Notes under the pieces: model-generated
The model's input: only the letters and a program-made list of their open reading frames with translations
What the model was told of the DNA's origin: nothing
The model's database searches: none
DNA from: Inonotus obliquus
Lineage: Eukaryota > Basidiomycota > Agaricomycetes > Hymenochaetales > Hymenochaetaceae
Reading direction: 5' to 3'
Assembly (NCBI GenBank): GCA_032164295.1
Contig: JAJHTX010000001.1
Span: 3,224,001 to 3,288,000, forward strand
DNA: 64,000 nt
In this document: one piece after another, positions 11,940-24,940 of the stretch
Layout of the letters: every line of letters begins with the position of its first letter
How positions within the stretch are numbered: position 1 is the first letter of the stretch
Made by a program: the position numbers and the translations under genes

Positions 11940-13745
11940 CTACCACATAAACCTGCCAACACCTTCCCGCTCCATATACAAGAAAATGTACATAACACCC
12001 CAGTTAATAAGAGCGTACCAAGCTCCTTCAAGCCAGACACCCCACTGAGGCATGTCAGTAATCTGCGCACGTAGTAGTACGTAAGGTATTAAGAAATACC
12101 GAGGTTCCAAGAGGGGAGTCAGCAAAAGAGTGGGGGCAGCGAATAGTGGCAGGGAGATGGTCTGCAAGAATGTCTGGTTTGCACCTGTAATAGCTATGTC
12201 AGCCAACAGGAGAGCGGGGTATAGAATGATCCTTACCAGCGCGAATGTACCATGCCCACGCACAAGCCACATATAATGGGGAGATTAAATACGGAACGAA
12301 CGCATGGAAACGGAATATTCGACGCCAGACGTAGAAAGTGAAATGTCGATTGTCCGAAAGGAGGAAAGGATGGTGTATTCTGTGCGCAAAGCTCAGCGAC
12401 TTATCCGATAAGAATCCAAGGAGTCCACTTACGTGAAGAAATGGACAGTTAAGCCAACTACCAAAGTTAGTACTGCACTAATTAACGTGCGCCTGAAGAC
12501 CCGTCAGCGTGAACTTGGAAAAAATCAGATTAACTCACGTTTTACTCCCGAACATGCGGGATTTCACATCCTTTAACAACCTCAAAGGACCTCCGGGACC
12601 GCTGACGAGAGCAGGCCAGCCAAATAGAGTCGCAAAGGCAAAGAAGTAATACAATTGTGGTACGTGCAGTGCAGGAATGTGATTAGACTTGTCACCTTAG
12701 GAGGAAGTTATGTCAGAGTTGGGATAATTGACAGCAAAAGACTCTTTGCGATCTTACCTAGGACTACACCATCGTTCCAGTAGACGAAAGTGGTGAACAG
12801 GACGACATCCATTACGTAAGGAACCGCATCCCGTAGGACTTGTGGAAGGACGCGAGGAACGCTGGAAAGAACTCTCGGTAGATCCGCTGCGGAAGGTCGT
12901 AAGCAGGCTTCAAAGACGACGCATATTACTTACATAGAGTTGTGAACTCAGCCGGGGGATCATAGAGCTTTGCAACATCGGAACCGGGTCCGGAAGATTG
13001 ACGCTGAAAACCTAGAACCCTCAGCTGGCTATATGCATATGCGTACATAACCCATATGATGTTAGTCTGCCTGAATAGGCAGCTCACAAGGCCTAGCTAT
13101 TCCCCCGAATGAGCTATCTTATCACAAGACGAGAACTACGAAACAAGCGTACGAGAGCCGATAGCGCATGTCGTCCTTCAAGGGCCGCAGCAAAGGAGGA
13201 CAAAACAAAGGCCAGACTTGGGACATCAGTGTAGTATAAGAACCCGAAGAACCAAGCAATTGGAAATAGAGAAATTGCAAGCGCGTCGGAGGTGGGTGAA
13301 AGGAACTCCCGAGGCGGGCGAGCTCGACGTTGGAGACTCAGCAATCGCGTGAGGATCAGAGGAAGCGATAGCAAAGCGAGCAGAGGTGTCAAGCGCAGAA
13401 CGGACAAGTTGCACTTAAAGAGGAATAGTTTACTGAGTGCTATACTCAGAATATATCTATGCACGATGAAATTACTGACTGAATGAGATGGACTGGTATA
13501 AATGGCTTACAGTCCAGGCGGAGTTGTGATCTTTGGATCCCAAGTACCCCATTCACCACGGCAATACGCTTGAGCCTGTGGAATATGGAATGGCTCGTCC
13601 TAACCCAATGATATATCAATGTTACATTCACATAGCATGAACAATAAGAACTTACCATGTACGGTTCTGTTACCATGCTATTGACTTCCCTGAGAAGAAC
13701 AACATTCGCGGCACAGAATGCGGAATAAAATATCGCGTTTGACAT
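11940..13745 (-). CDS. alg10: Alg10/Die2 alpha-1,2-glucosyltransferase (ER)
   Basis: Adds the third, terminal glucose from dolichyl-P-glucose to the lipid-linked oligosaccharide before N-glycan transfer (known for Alg10). The ATG at 13745 starts a hydrophobic signal-anchor ([15 protein letters not shown]). The second exon reads [15 protein letters not shown]...[11 protein letters not shown], the diagnostic luminal DE.FH.PQAQ.Y / WDP.ITT.PGLY signature of the family. Multiple hydrophobic exons follow ([47 protein letters not shown]), the last being the conserved [11 protein letters not shown] segment. The C-terminus is ANQTFLQT...[11 protein letters not shown] and EGVGRFMW. About eight introns are present. 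It is divergent from csn6 with 198 bp between start codons. Confidence 0.93.
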
Positions 13746-13943
13746 GGTCTCCGGTCGGTCGTAAGTTACCAGTAGAACGAAAGACACGTCACGACGCGAC
13801 AACGCGAACGCGACGAGGGAAATGATCGACGTTTGCTTAATTGAGTTTGTCCAGATCGACGCGTAATCTGGAACACGCAACTCAGCATCGAGCCTTCGCC
13901 TCGCGTTCTGGTGGCAGACTTCAACTCTGCGTGCGACATCAAA

Positions 13944-15408
13944 ATGAGTAAAATGGACACGGATGATTTCCCTGTCGTTCTGCCTTCGACGACAACGTCA
14001 ACACTGTCTCTGTCTTTGTAAGCCCCATTTCTATGCCTTCAACACCCAGACGTAAATACTAATGCTATGCATCACATAGGCATCCTTTACCAATCTTGAA
14101 CATCTCAGAGCATCTCACTCGGTTAAAGCTTCAAAAGAATAGCAACGATCCATTTGGTACGATGCGCATATCTACGGGTTCTCCTTAAGAAACTCACAAA
14201 CCTGCAGTCATTGGCGCTCTGTTGGGTACACAGAATGGTCGAGAGGTCGAAATTGTAAACTCGTTTGAGCTTGCGATGGATGATGACTCGCTAGACAAAG
14301 TTGACCACGGATTTCTGGTATCACGTCGCGATCAGTGTAAGCGGTCACCTTTCCGCCACTCATTTATTGCAATCCTTGACTCATTTAAAATGTTCTTAGA
14401 CAAGCAGGTGTTCCCGTCACTAGAGTTGATCGGGTGGTATACTGTTGCTCAGGAGGCGTTACCCCAACACATTGCCCTACACGAGCAGGTATGACTCATT
14501 AAACCTCATTGCAACATATGCGCCACATAACCCTGTTCTCTCCCCCCTCCAGTTTGTGGAATATACGAGCACTCCTATTCTTCTTATCTTACAGCCCAAG
14601 AGCGAATCAGGGCCAGAAGGGGTTCATTCACTTCCCTTCAAAGCATACGAGCCTACCGTTGAGATCCGTGATCGAGTGACGAGAAATGTCTTTGTTGAGG
14701 CTAGCTTCAATGTTCAGACCGGAGAGGCAGAACGAATAGCCGTTGATTGGACTGCGAAGGGGGGAGAGGGTGGGACTAGCTGTGGGTTGCCATCTCGTAT
14801 CACCAAGAGTTTGTGGGACTCACATCTTTGATACCCTAGTGGAATCGCATTTACAGAGCCAACGAGCCGCTGTCAAAATGCTGCACGATCGTATACAGTT
14901 ATTGATCCAGTATGTTTCCGGAGTTGTTGCAGGTATGCTTTTGTCGTGCAGGAGAATATGGTCGGAATCTGAGAGACTAGTATAGGAACAACACCGGTGG
15001 ACCAGACAGCGCTCCGCTCATTATCTGCCCTCATAGCATCGTTGCCCGCATCAGAGCATCCTGGTTTCCGGGAAGAGTTTGATAAGGTAAATTGGCAACT
15101 CGTGCACAATTCGACATAAGTACTGATAATCAATCTGGATAGGAATACGAAGACGTTCAGTTAACTGCATTCCTCTCGGCTCTGACAAGTCTAGCAAATA
15201 CGACGAACGACGTAAGTCAAGAAACACATTCACTAGTGAACTAGTTGCTCATTCAATTAACTCATAGCTGGTCGATAAACACATTGTTCTTACTTCTGTA
15301 CCAAACCGAGATGACAGGATTCCAGGGTTGATGAAGAGGCGTGGACTGGGCGGACGAGGTCCAATGGGTATTGGGATGTTGGGCGATTGGGAACGTAGTT
15401 TTCATTGA
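13944..15408 (+). CDS. csn6: COP9 signalosome subunit 6 (MPN-minus)
   Basis: Non-catalytic MPN subunit of the COP9 signalosome, which removes Nedd8 from cullins. From the ATG at 13944 (a second in-frame ATG follows at 13953) the spliced product reads PLPILNISEHLTRLK, VIGALLGTQNGREVEIVNSFEL, LELIGWYTVAQEALPQHIALHEQ, YTSTPILLILQP and PFKAYEPTV, the usual MPN-domain order of CSN6. The HxHx7SxxD zinc-binding set of active JAMM proteases is absent, as expected for CSN6. The C-terminal exons form helices that interface with CSN5 and other subunits, ending in a Gly/Arg-rich GMLGDWERSFH. About six short introns are present. It shares a promoter region with alg10. Confidence 0.92.
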
Positions 15409-15616
15409 GATATAGTAATACAAGCATAATATGTTCCCGCACACTTACACAGTCATCAATGTTGTGTTACGTGGGTGCGGATTTCCATACATAGAACGGA
15501 AGGAGGCCGAGTCTGCGTAATCGGCGCTGACACCAAGAGCTTCTCAAATAGATCCGTTTCTCACTGCGTGTTCTCATCGCTTTTGTACTTGAACCAAGAC
15601 GATTACGACAAACGCC

Positions 15617-16448
15617 ATGAGCAACCCTGAAGTGCTGACGATTTCGACGATTACGGGTCTGTTTGACCTGAAGGGAGCGTATCTGATCGCGTATGCTTGG
15701 CTATTTGGCATGTGTGAGTGCTTGTTCTGCGTTGTTTCGAGACAGCCAGCCGTTGACTTCGGAAATCATGGTGTCTCGCAGCACTCTGGGTGACGTTCTT
15801 TGGAGGTATGCTTCACAATTATTGAACAGATGATGCTCATGATGCTCATGATCATCTAGGTGTTATTGCGTACAGAGCTTTGCGTTCGTCCGACGTCCAT
15901 GCGGTCCAACCATATATGTCTCTCATAAACTAACTTACTGCATAACAGCGAGGCAGCAATTTGGTGCTCTCCAGCACCGTACCTTTCCAATCTATTTCAG
16001 AATTAGTATCCTTCTTTCGTCTGGGCTACTCGGTCTCTGGACGTGGTCGCACCCTGCTGTGCTTGCAGCTCCGGCGTCGTTCCTCCAGGTGGACGTCGCT
16101 CAGGCATACGTCCTTCTTTCTATCGCATTCTTCCAGGCTGGAAATCACTTCGTTATTGGCCCATACACGAGCAAGTGCGTATCTTTTACTTGACCTTTAC
16201 TTCTTTTTGTTTATTGGCGTGATGCTAATGATATTGTTTCTCACAATAGACTCATGTTCGAAAGACACAAACTTGAGAAAGCTGAAGGAAAGGCTTATAA
16301 TGATGAGGGGGTTTCGGACAAGATGAAGACGTTGAACAAGAAGTTTGCACAGGTTCATGGGTTCTCTTCGATTTTCAACTTGGACGCGCTCATTGCGATT
16401 ACGTTCCATGGATTGTGGATTGCACGTCACGGGCTTGGGAATTTGTAG
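15617..16448 (+). CDS. TMEM205-like (DUF4149) membrane protein
   Basis: Small multi-pass membrane protein of the TMEM205/DUF4149 family; its molecular function is not established. The ATG at 15617 gives MSNPEVLTISTITGLFDLKGAYLIA, then LWVTFFGGVIAYRALPRQQFGALQ, FPIYFRISILLSSGLLG and VAQAYVLLSIAFFQAGNHFVIGP. The soluble end reads LMFERHKLEKAEGKAYND and the last helix ..NLDALIAITFHGLWIARHG. The GPYTSK-then-MFERH order is the familiar core of the family. Four exons or more; the micro-introns at about 15713 and 15810 are inferred. Tandem with csn6 (208 bp) and convergent with lea1. Confidence 0.82.
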
Positions 16449-16670
16449 GTGCACCTTCATAGTGAAGGAAAGCTCTAGCTGTAAACGAGTTTGAAGCGTC
16501 TCGCTGTGCTACAGTGCTAGTTCGTTATTTGAATTTCGATACTATCATGCTGCCGTGTTCTTTTCAAAGAAAAATGCTGTACTCGCTGTGCATGGATCTT
16601 TTTGTAGAAGTAGTGAAGTAGGTAGGAAAACAAAGCGGAGTAATGACACAAGTCCATACACGTACAAGGC

Positions 16671-17617
16671 TCAAGATCCAACGGTGTCATTGGGTACCCA
16701 ACCCTCCCGCAAACTCCGCTCGAGCTTTTGGATTTCCTCCACGCTAGTAGCAGCAGCGATAGCTGCACGCGTTCGGGCTGCTTCCTCTTTCGTCATTAGA
16801 CGCCCCGCCTTGATTTGCGCAGGAGCAGCTTTTGGCTCGTCTGCATGGACAGGTGCTTTGGCTGCATTGGTCGAAACGGTTGTTGACAGTGTCGTAGCAA
16901 GAGCTGTTAAGAGTCCATCGGGAGTGACGAACAGTGCTTGTGCTGCCTGTCGTTCCTGTTTATAATCGCATCACACGACAGGGTCAGAAAGAAACTGAAA
17001 GTGACGGATATGAAGAGGAGACAAACCTTGTCCCTAATTCTCTGAAAATCAAGTACTCTGAGTGACGGTAATCTAAACACAATCCATTCTCGATACCACT
17101 TTTTCTCTTTAATGGGATTACCCAGGAGCGTCAGGTACTTGAGAGATTTGAGCTCCCTAAGCGGCTCGAGGTCACCAAGTTCAGATATATTGTTGTTCGT
17201 GAGGACGAGAGAAGTTAAATTCGGTAGTGAAAGGTGGAGTCCGGGAGAGATCGATGATATTCGATTGTTTGCAAGTAGGAGGGTGCGAAGTCGTCGCAGA
17301 AGTGGAAAGTTCGCTAGTGCAGTGATGGAATTATCCGTGAAGTCGATCGCGTCCTGTTGGTCCTGTGTCCAAAGCGTGAATCTGATTCTCAATAGCATAC
17401 AACATTTGACGACCGAAACGCACCCTGGTTACACCAAGATTTTCGATTGCGGGTATTTTGTGGCCTTTAGGGTTGCGAATAGAGAATCGAGAGATGAGAT
17501 GCCTTGTATGATCGTCTTGAACTGTTTGAATAACGCACCACGTAGGTCAAGCTGCCGTTCTTTAACTGGATTTAGTGCCGCAGGAGACGCATTGATGAGC
17601 TCTGGTGTAAGCTTCAT
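16671..17617 (-). CDS. lea1: U2 snRNP component A' (Lea1)
   Basis: Leucine-rich-repeat protein that pairs with B'' (Msl1) on U2 snRNA stem-loop IV. From the ATG at 17617: MKLTPELINASPAALNPV, then ERQLDLRG, where an intron is removed to give LRGHKIPAIENLGVT. The LRR block follows (DAIDFTDNSITAL, LLRRLRTLLLANNRIS, LPNLTSLVLTNNNISELGDL, LKYLTLLGNPI) and the LRR cap YREWIVFRLPSLRVLDFQRI. This matches the A' family segment by segment. The last exon holds an Ala-rich region and ends EGWVPNDTVGS. Head-to-head with sac1 across 180 bp, with a TCACGTGG site between. Confidence 0.94.
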
Positions 17618-17797
17618 TGGAAAACACGACGACCAACGAAAGCGAAAGAACTTGCGCGCGCGGAAGATGAATGGAAATGGAAACTTTCGTCAAATCCACG
17701 TGACTCGACAACGCGTTTTACATGATGACTAGCGGCTTTCCTTTCCTCACTGCCAGCTACGCATCTTACCTTCTTCTCCAAACTATAAGCCAGAGAC
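17618..17797. promoter_or_regulatory. bidirectional promoter of lea1 and sac1, with CACGTG at 17697-17702
   Basis: A 180-bp spacer between divergent ATGs. The site reads CCACGTGA on the plus strand, that is TCACGTGG on the minus strand. It lies 80 bp from the lea1 start and 96 bp from the sac1 start. Confidence 0.55.
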
Positions 17798-20511
17798 ATG
17801 GCGCCCGATCCTGTCTATAGACGTCTTAACTTGTAAGGACATATTTCATGCCCTGATATTTTGAGCTAATGAGCCACCCAGATATACCACTTCCGAAACC
17901 TACACGTTCGTTCCTGCAGATGGCGGAGACCGCGGTCTATCAGTAAATAGGATATCGGGAGAGATTCAAGTCGGGTGTAAGCGATGGACTGCTTGAGATA
18001 GGTTTATGGCTCATCCTATCCGATTGCTAGCCAAGTTTCAAACCGGGAGTAATAATATCAAGTCTAAGAGCTCTGATGTTTTCGGAATAATCGGAATCAT
18101 TTCTTTGGCTATCAGTGAGTTTAGCTATCATTCGAGTGGAACGCCTTGACTGAACTCTGGTAGCCGACTATATTGTCGTAATGACTAGTCTCGAATTCAA
18201 GGGGGAACTACTTGGTCATGAAATCTTTCGTGCCACCAAATTCGATTTACTGCCTATCAACCCTGACGTCGAGCCTGAACTATACCCCTATGAAAACTAT
18301 CTATTAGGTCTGCTGAGGAAGCACCTGGAGGATGGATTGCTCTGGTTCAGCTATACTTGGGATTTGACACGTCGCCTTCAAGCACAGTGGAATGATAATA
18401 GCGACGGGAAGTCCTTATGGGAAGTTGTGAGTAATTGCGTAAACCATTCCAAATTACTGGCTAACCAAGTGAAGGCCGATGACAGATTCTTCTGGAACAA
18501 GTACGAGTGTTAGCATTTCCTTCAGACCGGATCGATGAATTTGGTTGCCAGGTTTCTACAATCCCGGCTCATAAACATTGCAGTCGCTGATCCGGAGAAG
18601 AAGGTGCGTGATCCAACTTCGGCCAAATATAGAAGACTTATTCTATAAGTGCAGATTAGCCCTTTCATTCTTCCAATAATCTTTGGTAGTAAGTGGCCCG
18701 CCTTTCGCAGTCCCGTTGCAAGAACTTAGGCTTGCTTAGCTTTTGATATTCGACCAACAACGTTGAAGGGTCGATCCGTACGACTCTGTCTCATCAGCCG
18801 TCGATCTCGTTACCGCGCCGGGACGCGTTACTTCCGACGAGGTATTGATCGCGATGGGCATGTTGCTAACTTTAATGAGACAGAGCAGATTTTGCTCGTC
18901 GACAAATACGAGAAGTCGGATGAAGGGTCGGAAGCCCGGTTAAGCTTCGTCCAGGTCCGAGGTAGTGTTCCGCTTTACTGGGCAGAGATCAACAACCTGC
19001 GGTATAAGCCTGAGCTGCAGGTCATGGAACTACCAGACACGGTATCTATTGTCTTGTGTCGTTTAGCCACAGTCGTACTGAATCAGAGTAGGAAAGCGCC
19101 ATGCGTACCCACTTACTGGAACTTGTCAATACCTATGGCGAGTCAAGCTTAGTCAGCTTGGTCAATCAGAAGGGCCATGAACTACCGATCAAAGAAGCTT
19201 TTGAACGGTATATCCAAAAGGTCGGTTCTGGCTCTAGTCGTACGATGTGTTAATTTACACTGTTTCCAGCTTAACCTACCGAGGGTGAGATATGAGTACT
19301 TCGACTTCCATGCAGAGTGTAGCAAAATGAGATGGGATCGAATAAGTCTGCTGATCGAGAAAATCCAAGCGGATTTGTTACGAAACGGGTAAGCATCGCA
19401 TCAAACAATGCAAGAGAACGGCTGATTGAACATCTGCTTTCAGCTACTTTTATGAAGATGCTGAACGACCAGGCGCAGTCAAGGTTCAACGGGGTGTCAT
19501 TCGGACGAACTGCATGGACAATCTAGATCGGACGAATGTCGCACAATCTGCTATCGCGAAATGGATGCTCAACAGGCAACTGCGTGACATTGGTATTCTG
19601 CAGGAGCACGAAAGCATCGAAAAATACGAAGATTTCATGCATCACTTCCGAAATAGTAAGTTGTTCCTTTACTGCAGTTGACGATGGTGTGACCGTTAGT
19701 CAGTGTGGGCAGACCATGCGGATTATATCTCAAAAGCGTACAGCGGAACTGGTGCCCTCAAGACCGACTATACAAGGACAGGGAAACGGACGAAGGCGGG
19801 ATTGCTTGAAGACGGGTTGAATTCCACCATGAGATATCTGAAGAATAACTTCTTTGATGGTCCGAGGCAGGTTCGTCCAGTGAACTCAAGGGTTCTCCCA
19901 TATGTCTCACGTTCTTTCATCGGATCCCTTGGCCAATTTGCTACAGGATGGATTTGATCTGTTTACTGGGAATTGGACACCACGGCGAGCTCCGACGGCG
20001 CTAACGATGCTTTGGATGGATACTCGACCACTACTTATTCGATCTGTGCGTTCTCCCCTTATTCCCCTTGGCACATGTTCATTCCCTTTCACCCTGCCTA
20101 GATGCCGACGCTCGTATGGATTTCCTTATTTATGATCTGCGCCGGGCTCACGCTTCCGCGTTCTTCGGGTATGTATTCTTTTTGCCTTTTTCAGCGGATG
20201 AGTCATTCAGTTTCATTCCATTTGCATTGGCAGACTATTCCTTGTCTTATTGGTTTGCATTGTGGATATCGTTATTCGTACTTGCTCTCGGTTTTGTTGG
20301 TGCTCACGGGGTTGCGTACGTCTCGTGGCCACGGCTGAACCCATTGACGGATTTAATCGAATACACTGGTCCCGGGTACAAAGGGACACGACGGGGACGC
20401 GGCCTTGGTGTGCTCGCCGCACCCGGGCTAAGGCAGGCACAGTTGTTAAAGGCGCGCATCCCGACGAAGGAGATTGAAATGGGGGCGTTTGAAAAGAAGA
20501 GAGTTGATTAG
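17798..20511 (+). CDS. sac1: Sac1 phosphoinositide phosphatase
   Basis: ER/Golgi phosphatase that turns over PI4P and controls PI4P gradients at ER contact sites. The ATG at 17798 starts [12 protein letters not shown], spliced to [12 protein letters not shown]. The Sac domain follows ([75 protein letters not shown]). The catalytic CX5R(T/S) motif is intact as CMDNLDRTN. After the KRTKAG and TRYLKNN-like region, two hydrophobic segments near the C-terminus ([14 protein letters not shown] and [16 protein letters not shown]) form the ER hairpin anchor. It ends in a basic tail, GAFEKKRVD. At least ten short introns. The tricalbin gene in the same window acts in a related ER-plasma membrane contact process, but the two are not adjacent. 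Confidence 0.95.
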
Positions 20512-21577
20512 CTTGAGTAGTTCTTAGTTCTTAACTCAATAGATTTCTCCTCTTTATCGGGTTAAGTGCCTTTGGCATACGTGGCTCCGAGTCGGGTGAA
20601 AGCATTTGTTTATAATCGATTGGTTGAGCTTCGACAGCTGGTTCAATGAATTGACGGGGAGAATCGTAACTTTGAGAGGATGGCATTCAGCAGCACAAAT
20701 CCCAGAAATACTTCTTCTGTTACTTCTTTGAACGAGCATTAATATTCCGCTACGCGGAAGCAACGTGTAATCCGAATGCATGCGAGGCTTCGCTGGTTGA
20801 GTTGTTCGTCGGCGAAGCTGGAAATTTAGCTACAAGCACGAGTAGGAAGTACCTCGGGCGGAGGTATCGGTGGCCGCGCATAGTTCCGGTACATCAGTAG
20901 CGCGAATACTCTTCTCCCGTGCTGATGGCTTGTGATTTCGTCGGGTCTTCGCGCGCCCGTGGGTACGGAGGGCAAGAATGGGGAATAGAGAAGGAATAAC
21001 CTAGGATACGATATACAAAGAAAGGAGATGTGCGGTGGAGGGTACTGTATTGATGCCGTTACAGGTTCCGTCAGCCAAGATCGTTGTAGCACCGAAGTTC
21101 ACGGCGGGGTATTGTACGTACGCGCTTCGCTCAAGTTTGATAAAGTAGAGTCCGAGGATCAAGAAAGATTTTGCTTTTGAAGTGGTATGATTTATCTGGT
21201 CCGAAATGAATTCTTGTAAAAAATGGAGGGCATCGATAAACAAGAAAGGGTAAATAAATGCTAAAAAAAATGATTGATGGGATATACAAACTGAATCGAT
21301 CTCAGTGGTTCACGGAGGTACCCGGATCGCCGGATTTGGGTTTATCCACTATTTGCTTTTGCTTGACACACAACCCAAAGAGGTCACCGCCCAGAAATCT
21401 CGGTCCGCCCGCGTTAATCTCTCCACTCAGCCCTGCATCGTCTCTTCCTTTTACCTCCACCTAGGTCGCGCACCTAAAGCGACTCACACGACAAAACTCT
21501 CTTTTTCGTTTCTCAAGTACCTGTCGTCGTTGGTCTCTGGTGTCTTCCTCTTTTCCTCTATCCCGCTCTTCTCGGTG
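20512..21577. other. 1.07-kb spacer: sac1 3' end and SR-kinase upstream region
   Basis: No gene is supported. Minus-strand frames of 80-88 codons (20826-21243) lack recognisable motifs. From about 21260 to 21577 the sequence is pyrimidine-rich, as expected for a promoter and 5' leader. The frame of the kinase first exon stays open upstream to an ATG at 21305, so an N-terminally extended form cannot be excluded. Confidence 0.5.
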
Positions 21578-23519
21578 ATGTCTCCCACCGAGACACAGTC
21601 TCAACAACAACAGTGTGCGAAGTATCAGTATGTGCTCACCTCTGCTGGCCCAAAGATCGTCCCCGTACCTCCGGAGGTTGACTGTAGGGATGAGGAGTCC
21701 GCTGCGGATTACAACTCGGGTGGATATCTCGCCGTAAAGGTCAAGGACACTTTCAAGGACGGCCGCTATGTGGTCCTCAGGAAGTTAGGGTATGTGGCAT
21801 TATAATTTTACTCCCCAATCCTGTTTAACAAACCGCTGCTATCAGATGGGGTCATTTCTCGACTGTCTGGCTCATTAAGGACTCTCAGTACGCCACACTA
21901 TCAGCCTGTTCTTCTCTGTCTTTTTACTAATGTGCGATCAGACTAAATCGGCATTCCGCGCTTAAGGTTGTCAAATCCGCGAGTCGCTATGCGGAAACGG
22001 CGCGTGATGAGATCAAGCTTCTACGAAAGGTCATGAATGCCAATCCACAACATCCTGGCCGCGATTTCATTGTATCTTTCCTTGATTCGTTCACACATCA
22101 AGGTCCGGAGGAGCCGCATGTCTGTATTGTCTTTGAGCCCCTTGGTGAGAATTTGTTGGCCCTTATCGAACGGAATAAAGCGAAAGGGGTGCCTCGCTCT
22201 CTGGTCAAGGCGGTCTCTAAACAGGTACTACTTGGCTTGCAGTATCTGCATGATGAATGTGACCTCGTGCACACCGATATTAAGCCCGAGAACATCAGTG
22301 AGTAATATTGTGTCTTAAAATAACTGCCAAGCGCTCATTACTAACGGCATCGCCCATAGTGATTGCGATCCCAGATGTTGAAGCCCTTATCCGTGCGGAA
22401 CTATCGATATCGCCAACTCCTACAGGTCGTCGTGTTGGTGTCCCTCCCGGGAAAACACGGACAGGATCTGTTCTGATACCAAAGAAGAGCCGAGATCGTC
22501 ATGTGCAAATCTTCAGCTCGCAACCCCTACCAAGTCCTACATCTACCAGTTCGAGCAGGTCAAACAGTCCTGGTGGTCGCAGTGGTCTGCGCATGTCCCA
22601 GATAATGAGCCCTATAAACACAAACGGCGCTTCAGTATCGGAGGGGAAAAGCCTGGTCGGCTCGGCGCCTCAATCCGGTACTGACTCTCTCTCTACGTCA
22701 GCTGCAAGCTCCGTTGCTTCGGCTTCAATCGTATCTTCAACCCCCCCTACGTCACTGGGTTCTGTGATGTCCAAGCTGGATTCACCCCCGGAAGCAGACG
22801 GCGCGGAAAAAATTGTTCCTTCCAGCCTACTTATCACTCCCAAAGAAACTCCTATACCAAAGCAGAATACTGGACCTTCCTTGCTAACGCAGACCGCTCC
22901 TTCGGACCTTAAAGGACCCCCAGAGTCAGATTTGGACAAGACTATTCGGTGTCCAACTCCACCCCCGGCCTATTCAGAACCTCCAATTCATATTAAGATT
23001 GCGGATCTCGGTAATGCTACTCCATCGCGCGTACATTACACAGAGGACATACAAACCCGACAGTACCGCGCGCCCGAGGCGATTTTGGGTCGATCAGATT
23101 GGGACCATACTGCGGACATCTGGAGTGTTGCATGCGTGATCTTCGAGCTGCTCACGGCGGAGTACTTGTTTGATCCTCAGTCCCAAGGTTCTCTCTTTAG
23201 CAAGGACGACGATCACATGGCGCAGATCATTGAGCTGCTCGGGGACTTTGCTCTCGACGCAAAGATGGGGGGAAAGTACAGTCGGGAAATCTTCGACTCT
23301 CAGGGCAACCTGAGATACATAAAGACGCTCAAGTTCTGGCCTATGAAACGTGTGATGATGGAGAAGTATCTCTTCACCGAACATGATGCACAAAGCCTAT
23401 GTGACTTCCTAGAGCCGATGCTGCGCATTGACTTCAGAGCACGAGCACGAGCGAGCGACATGGTTGATCACCCTTGGCTGGACTCAGTGGACGAAGTCGG
23501 GGATGACGAAGTACCTTAG
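21578..23519 (+). CDS. SR-protein-specific kinase (SRPK, Dsk1/Sky1 family)
   Basis: Kinase that phosphorylates Arg-Ser repeats of splicing factors. Exons 21578-21790, 21846-21887, 21942-22298 and 22359-23519 join to give [52 protein letters not shown], the catalytic loop HTDIKPENI, then a Ser/Pro-rich spacer of about 200 residues, IKIADLGNA (the DLG of SRPKs in place of DFG), QTRQYRAPEAILG and the C-lobe. A spacer between the two kinase halves and the VHTDIKPEN/DLGNA pair are diagnostic of SRPKs. It ends DHPWLDSVDEVGDDEVP at 23519. The start at 21578 follows a pyrimidine-rich leader; an in-frame ATG at 21305 would add 91 residues without conserved features. Confidence 0.94.
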
Positions 23520-24910
23520 CACTGCACTTCTCCAACTCCCTATCTGCATCCCCTCTCATCCATTTTCTTTATTACTATCAATCAACTCCCTACACATCTA
23601 TCCGCTCATCAAGTCATAGACTCATCTCTCATCTTCCTACCTAGACGTTACAACTACTTCCTACCGCATCCGCGCTCAACCCTATATTATTACACCTAGA
23701 TCCGTCGACTGTCTGCGCAAGTTTTTAACGTCAATAACCTAGGCTGATCGGCCTGCCATTTTCTTACGTTCTTCCCCCTTTCCAAGTTCTCGTTCCGGGC
23801 ATCTTTGTTGTCTTGCAATTTTCTTCTGTCTTCTTCATGCTGCGGGGACGTGTAATACCCACCCTCTTTATTTCGCTTCTCTGTGCTCCCGACTCCATGC
23901 ATTCTAATCTGCCCTGTTGCTTTCCCGCCGCCCATCCTCTTTTTTTTCTTTCTTGATCGTGGTCTGTATTCAATCACCTTTTCTAGTTGTACATATTGTC
24001 CGTCTGCTTGTGTTATTGGGTACCTCCCCGTCCTGACCTGTAGCTATGTTTCTTATTTCTCAGCTTCTCCCTTCTTTTTGCCTACAGATGTAAAACGCAA
24101 CCCGTAGACGTAGGCGCTACTTTCCTGTTTCGATTCCAAATTCCCGGCTCCCACAGTGTGGTTCTTTAACCCTTCCTCAACTGTCCTTCTCCTTCTCTAC
24201 CTTTTCTGGCCTCTGGTTCTACGTTTCTTTGAGAAAGCATGATATTATTTTTTCCAACTTATAGGTTCGTAGTGTAGAAGGTGCGATTTGAATGGACGTT
24301 TAATGCAACTATTTTTCTGCTATACATCGTTTGGACTTGTGTTCTTTCTTCGCCTGGGATTGAACCTGGTGATCGGCTCGGAACCTCAGATTCGGATTCG
24401 GACTTGGCTGAACATTGAGATCGGTGATAATGGGATTGAGGATCGTTAGCTAGGGACAAACTATAAAGCTATAAAGCTTCGGGGAACGTCATAGATAAGG
24501 GAGTCAAGTTGATTTTGTAGGTCATGAGATCATAACATCACAAGTACTCTAGTGACTCGTGAGCAGAGCAGGTTGAGAGTTTCGTTCTTCTGGAGGTCTA
24601 GAATATGAATATTGAATATGAGAGAGGTGTGACTTGTGACTCGTGAGTGATATATTGGGTTGTTTTTTTCGGTCATTAATATTGGTGGTTCTAGTGTTAT
24701 CTTCGAGTACCTTTTGAATATTAATGGGTGGATCCTTTTTCTTGTTTTTGTATGTAGAGTGTAGAGTTGGTGAGTTGATACATAGTAGCGCTGCGCCGGG
24801 TGCGGGTAAATATTATGCATGTGCATGTGCTTTCTTTCAATTCAAACCTTTTACGTTATGTAACTCTGGGTCCTGCCCCTGGGATGTTTTATCTCGGAAG
24901 CTTGACGTCG

Positions 24911-24940
24911 TGAGGTGAGGTGAGGTGAGGTGAGGTGAGG
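24911..24940. repeat. (TGAGG)6 tandem array
   Basis: Six perfect head-to-tail copies of the pentamer TGAGG. Purine/GT-rich on the plus strand. It does not match the usual fungal telomere unit (TTAGGG). Confidence 0.9.

Noticed and set aside
14743..14985. separate 80-codon plus-strand gene
   Set aside because: Overlaps csn6 exons in another frame and has no motif.
24350..24430. possible tRNA T-loop (ATTGAACC)
   Set aside because: Arms do not pair; it lies in a featureless spacer.
24911..24940. telomere-like repeat
   Set aside because: The unit is TGAGG, not TTAGGG, and the array is only 30 bp and internal between ordinary genes.
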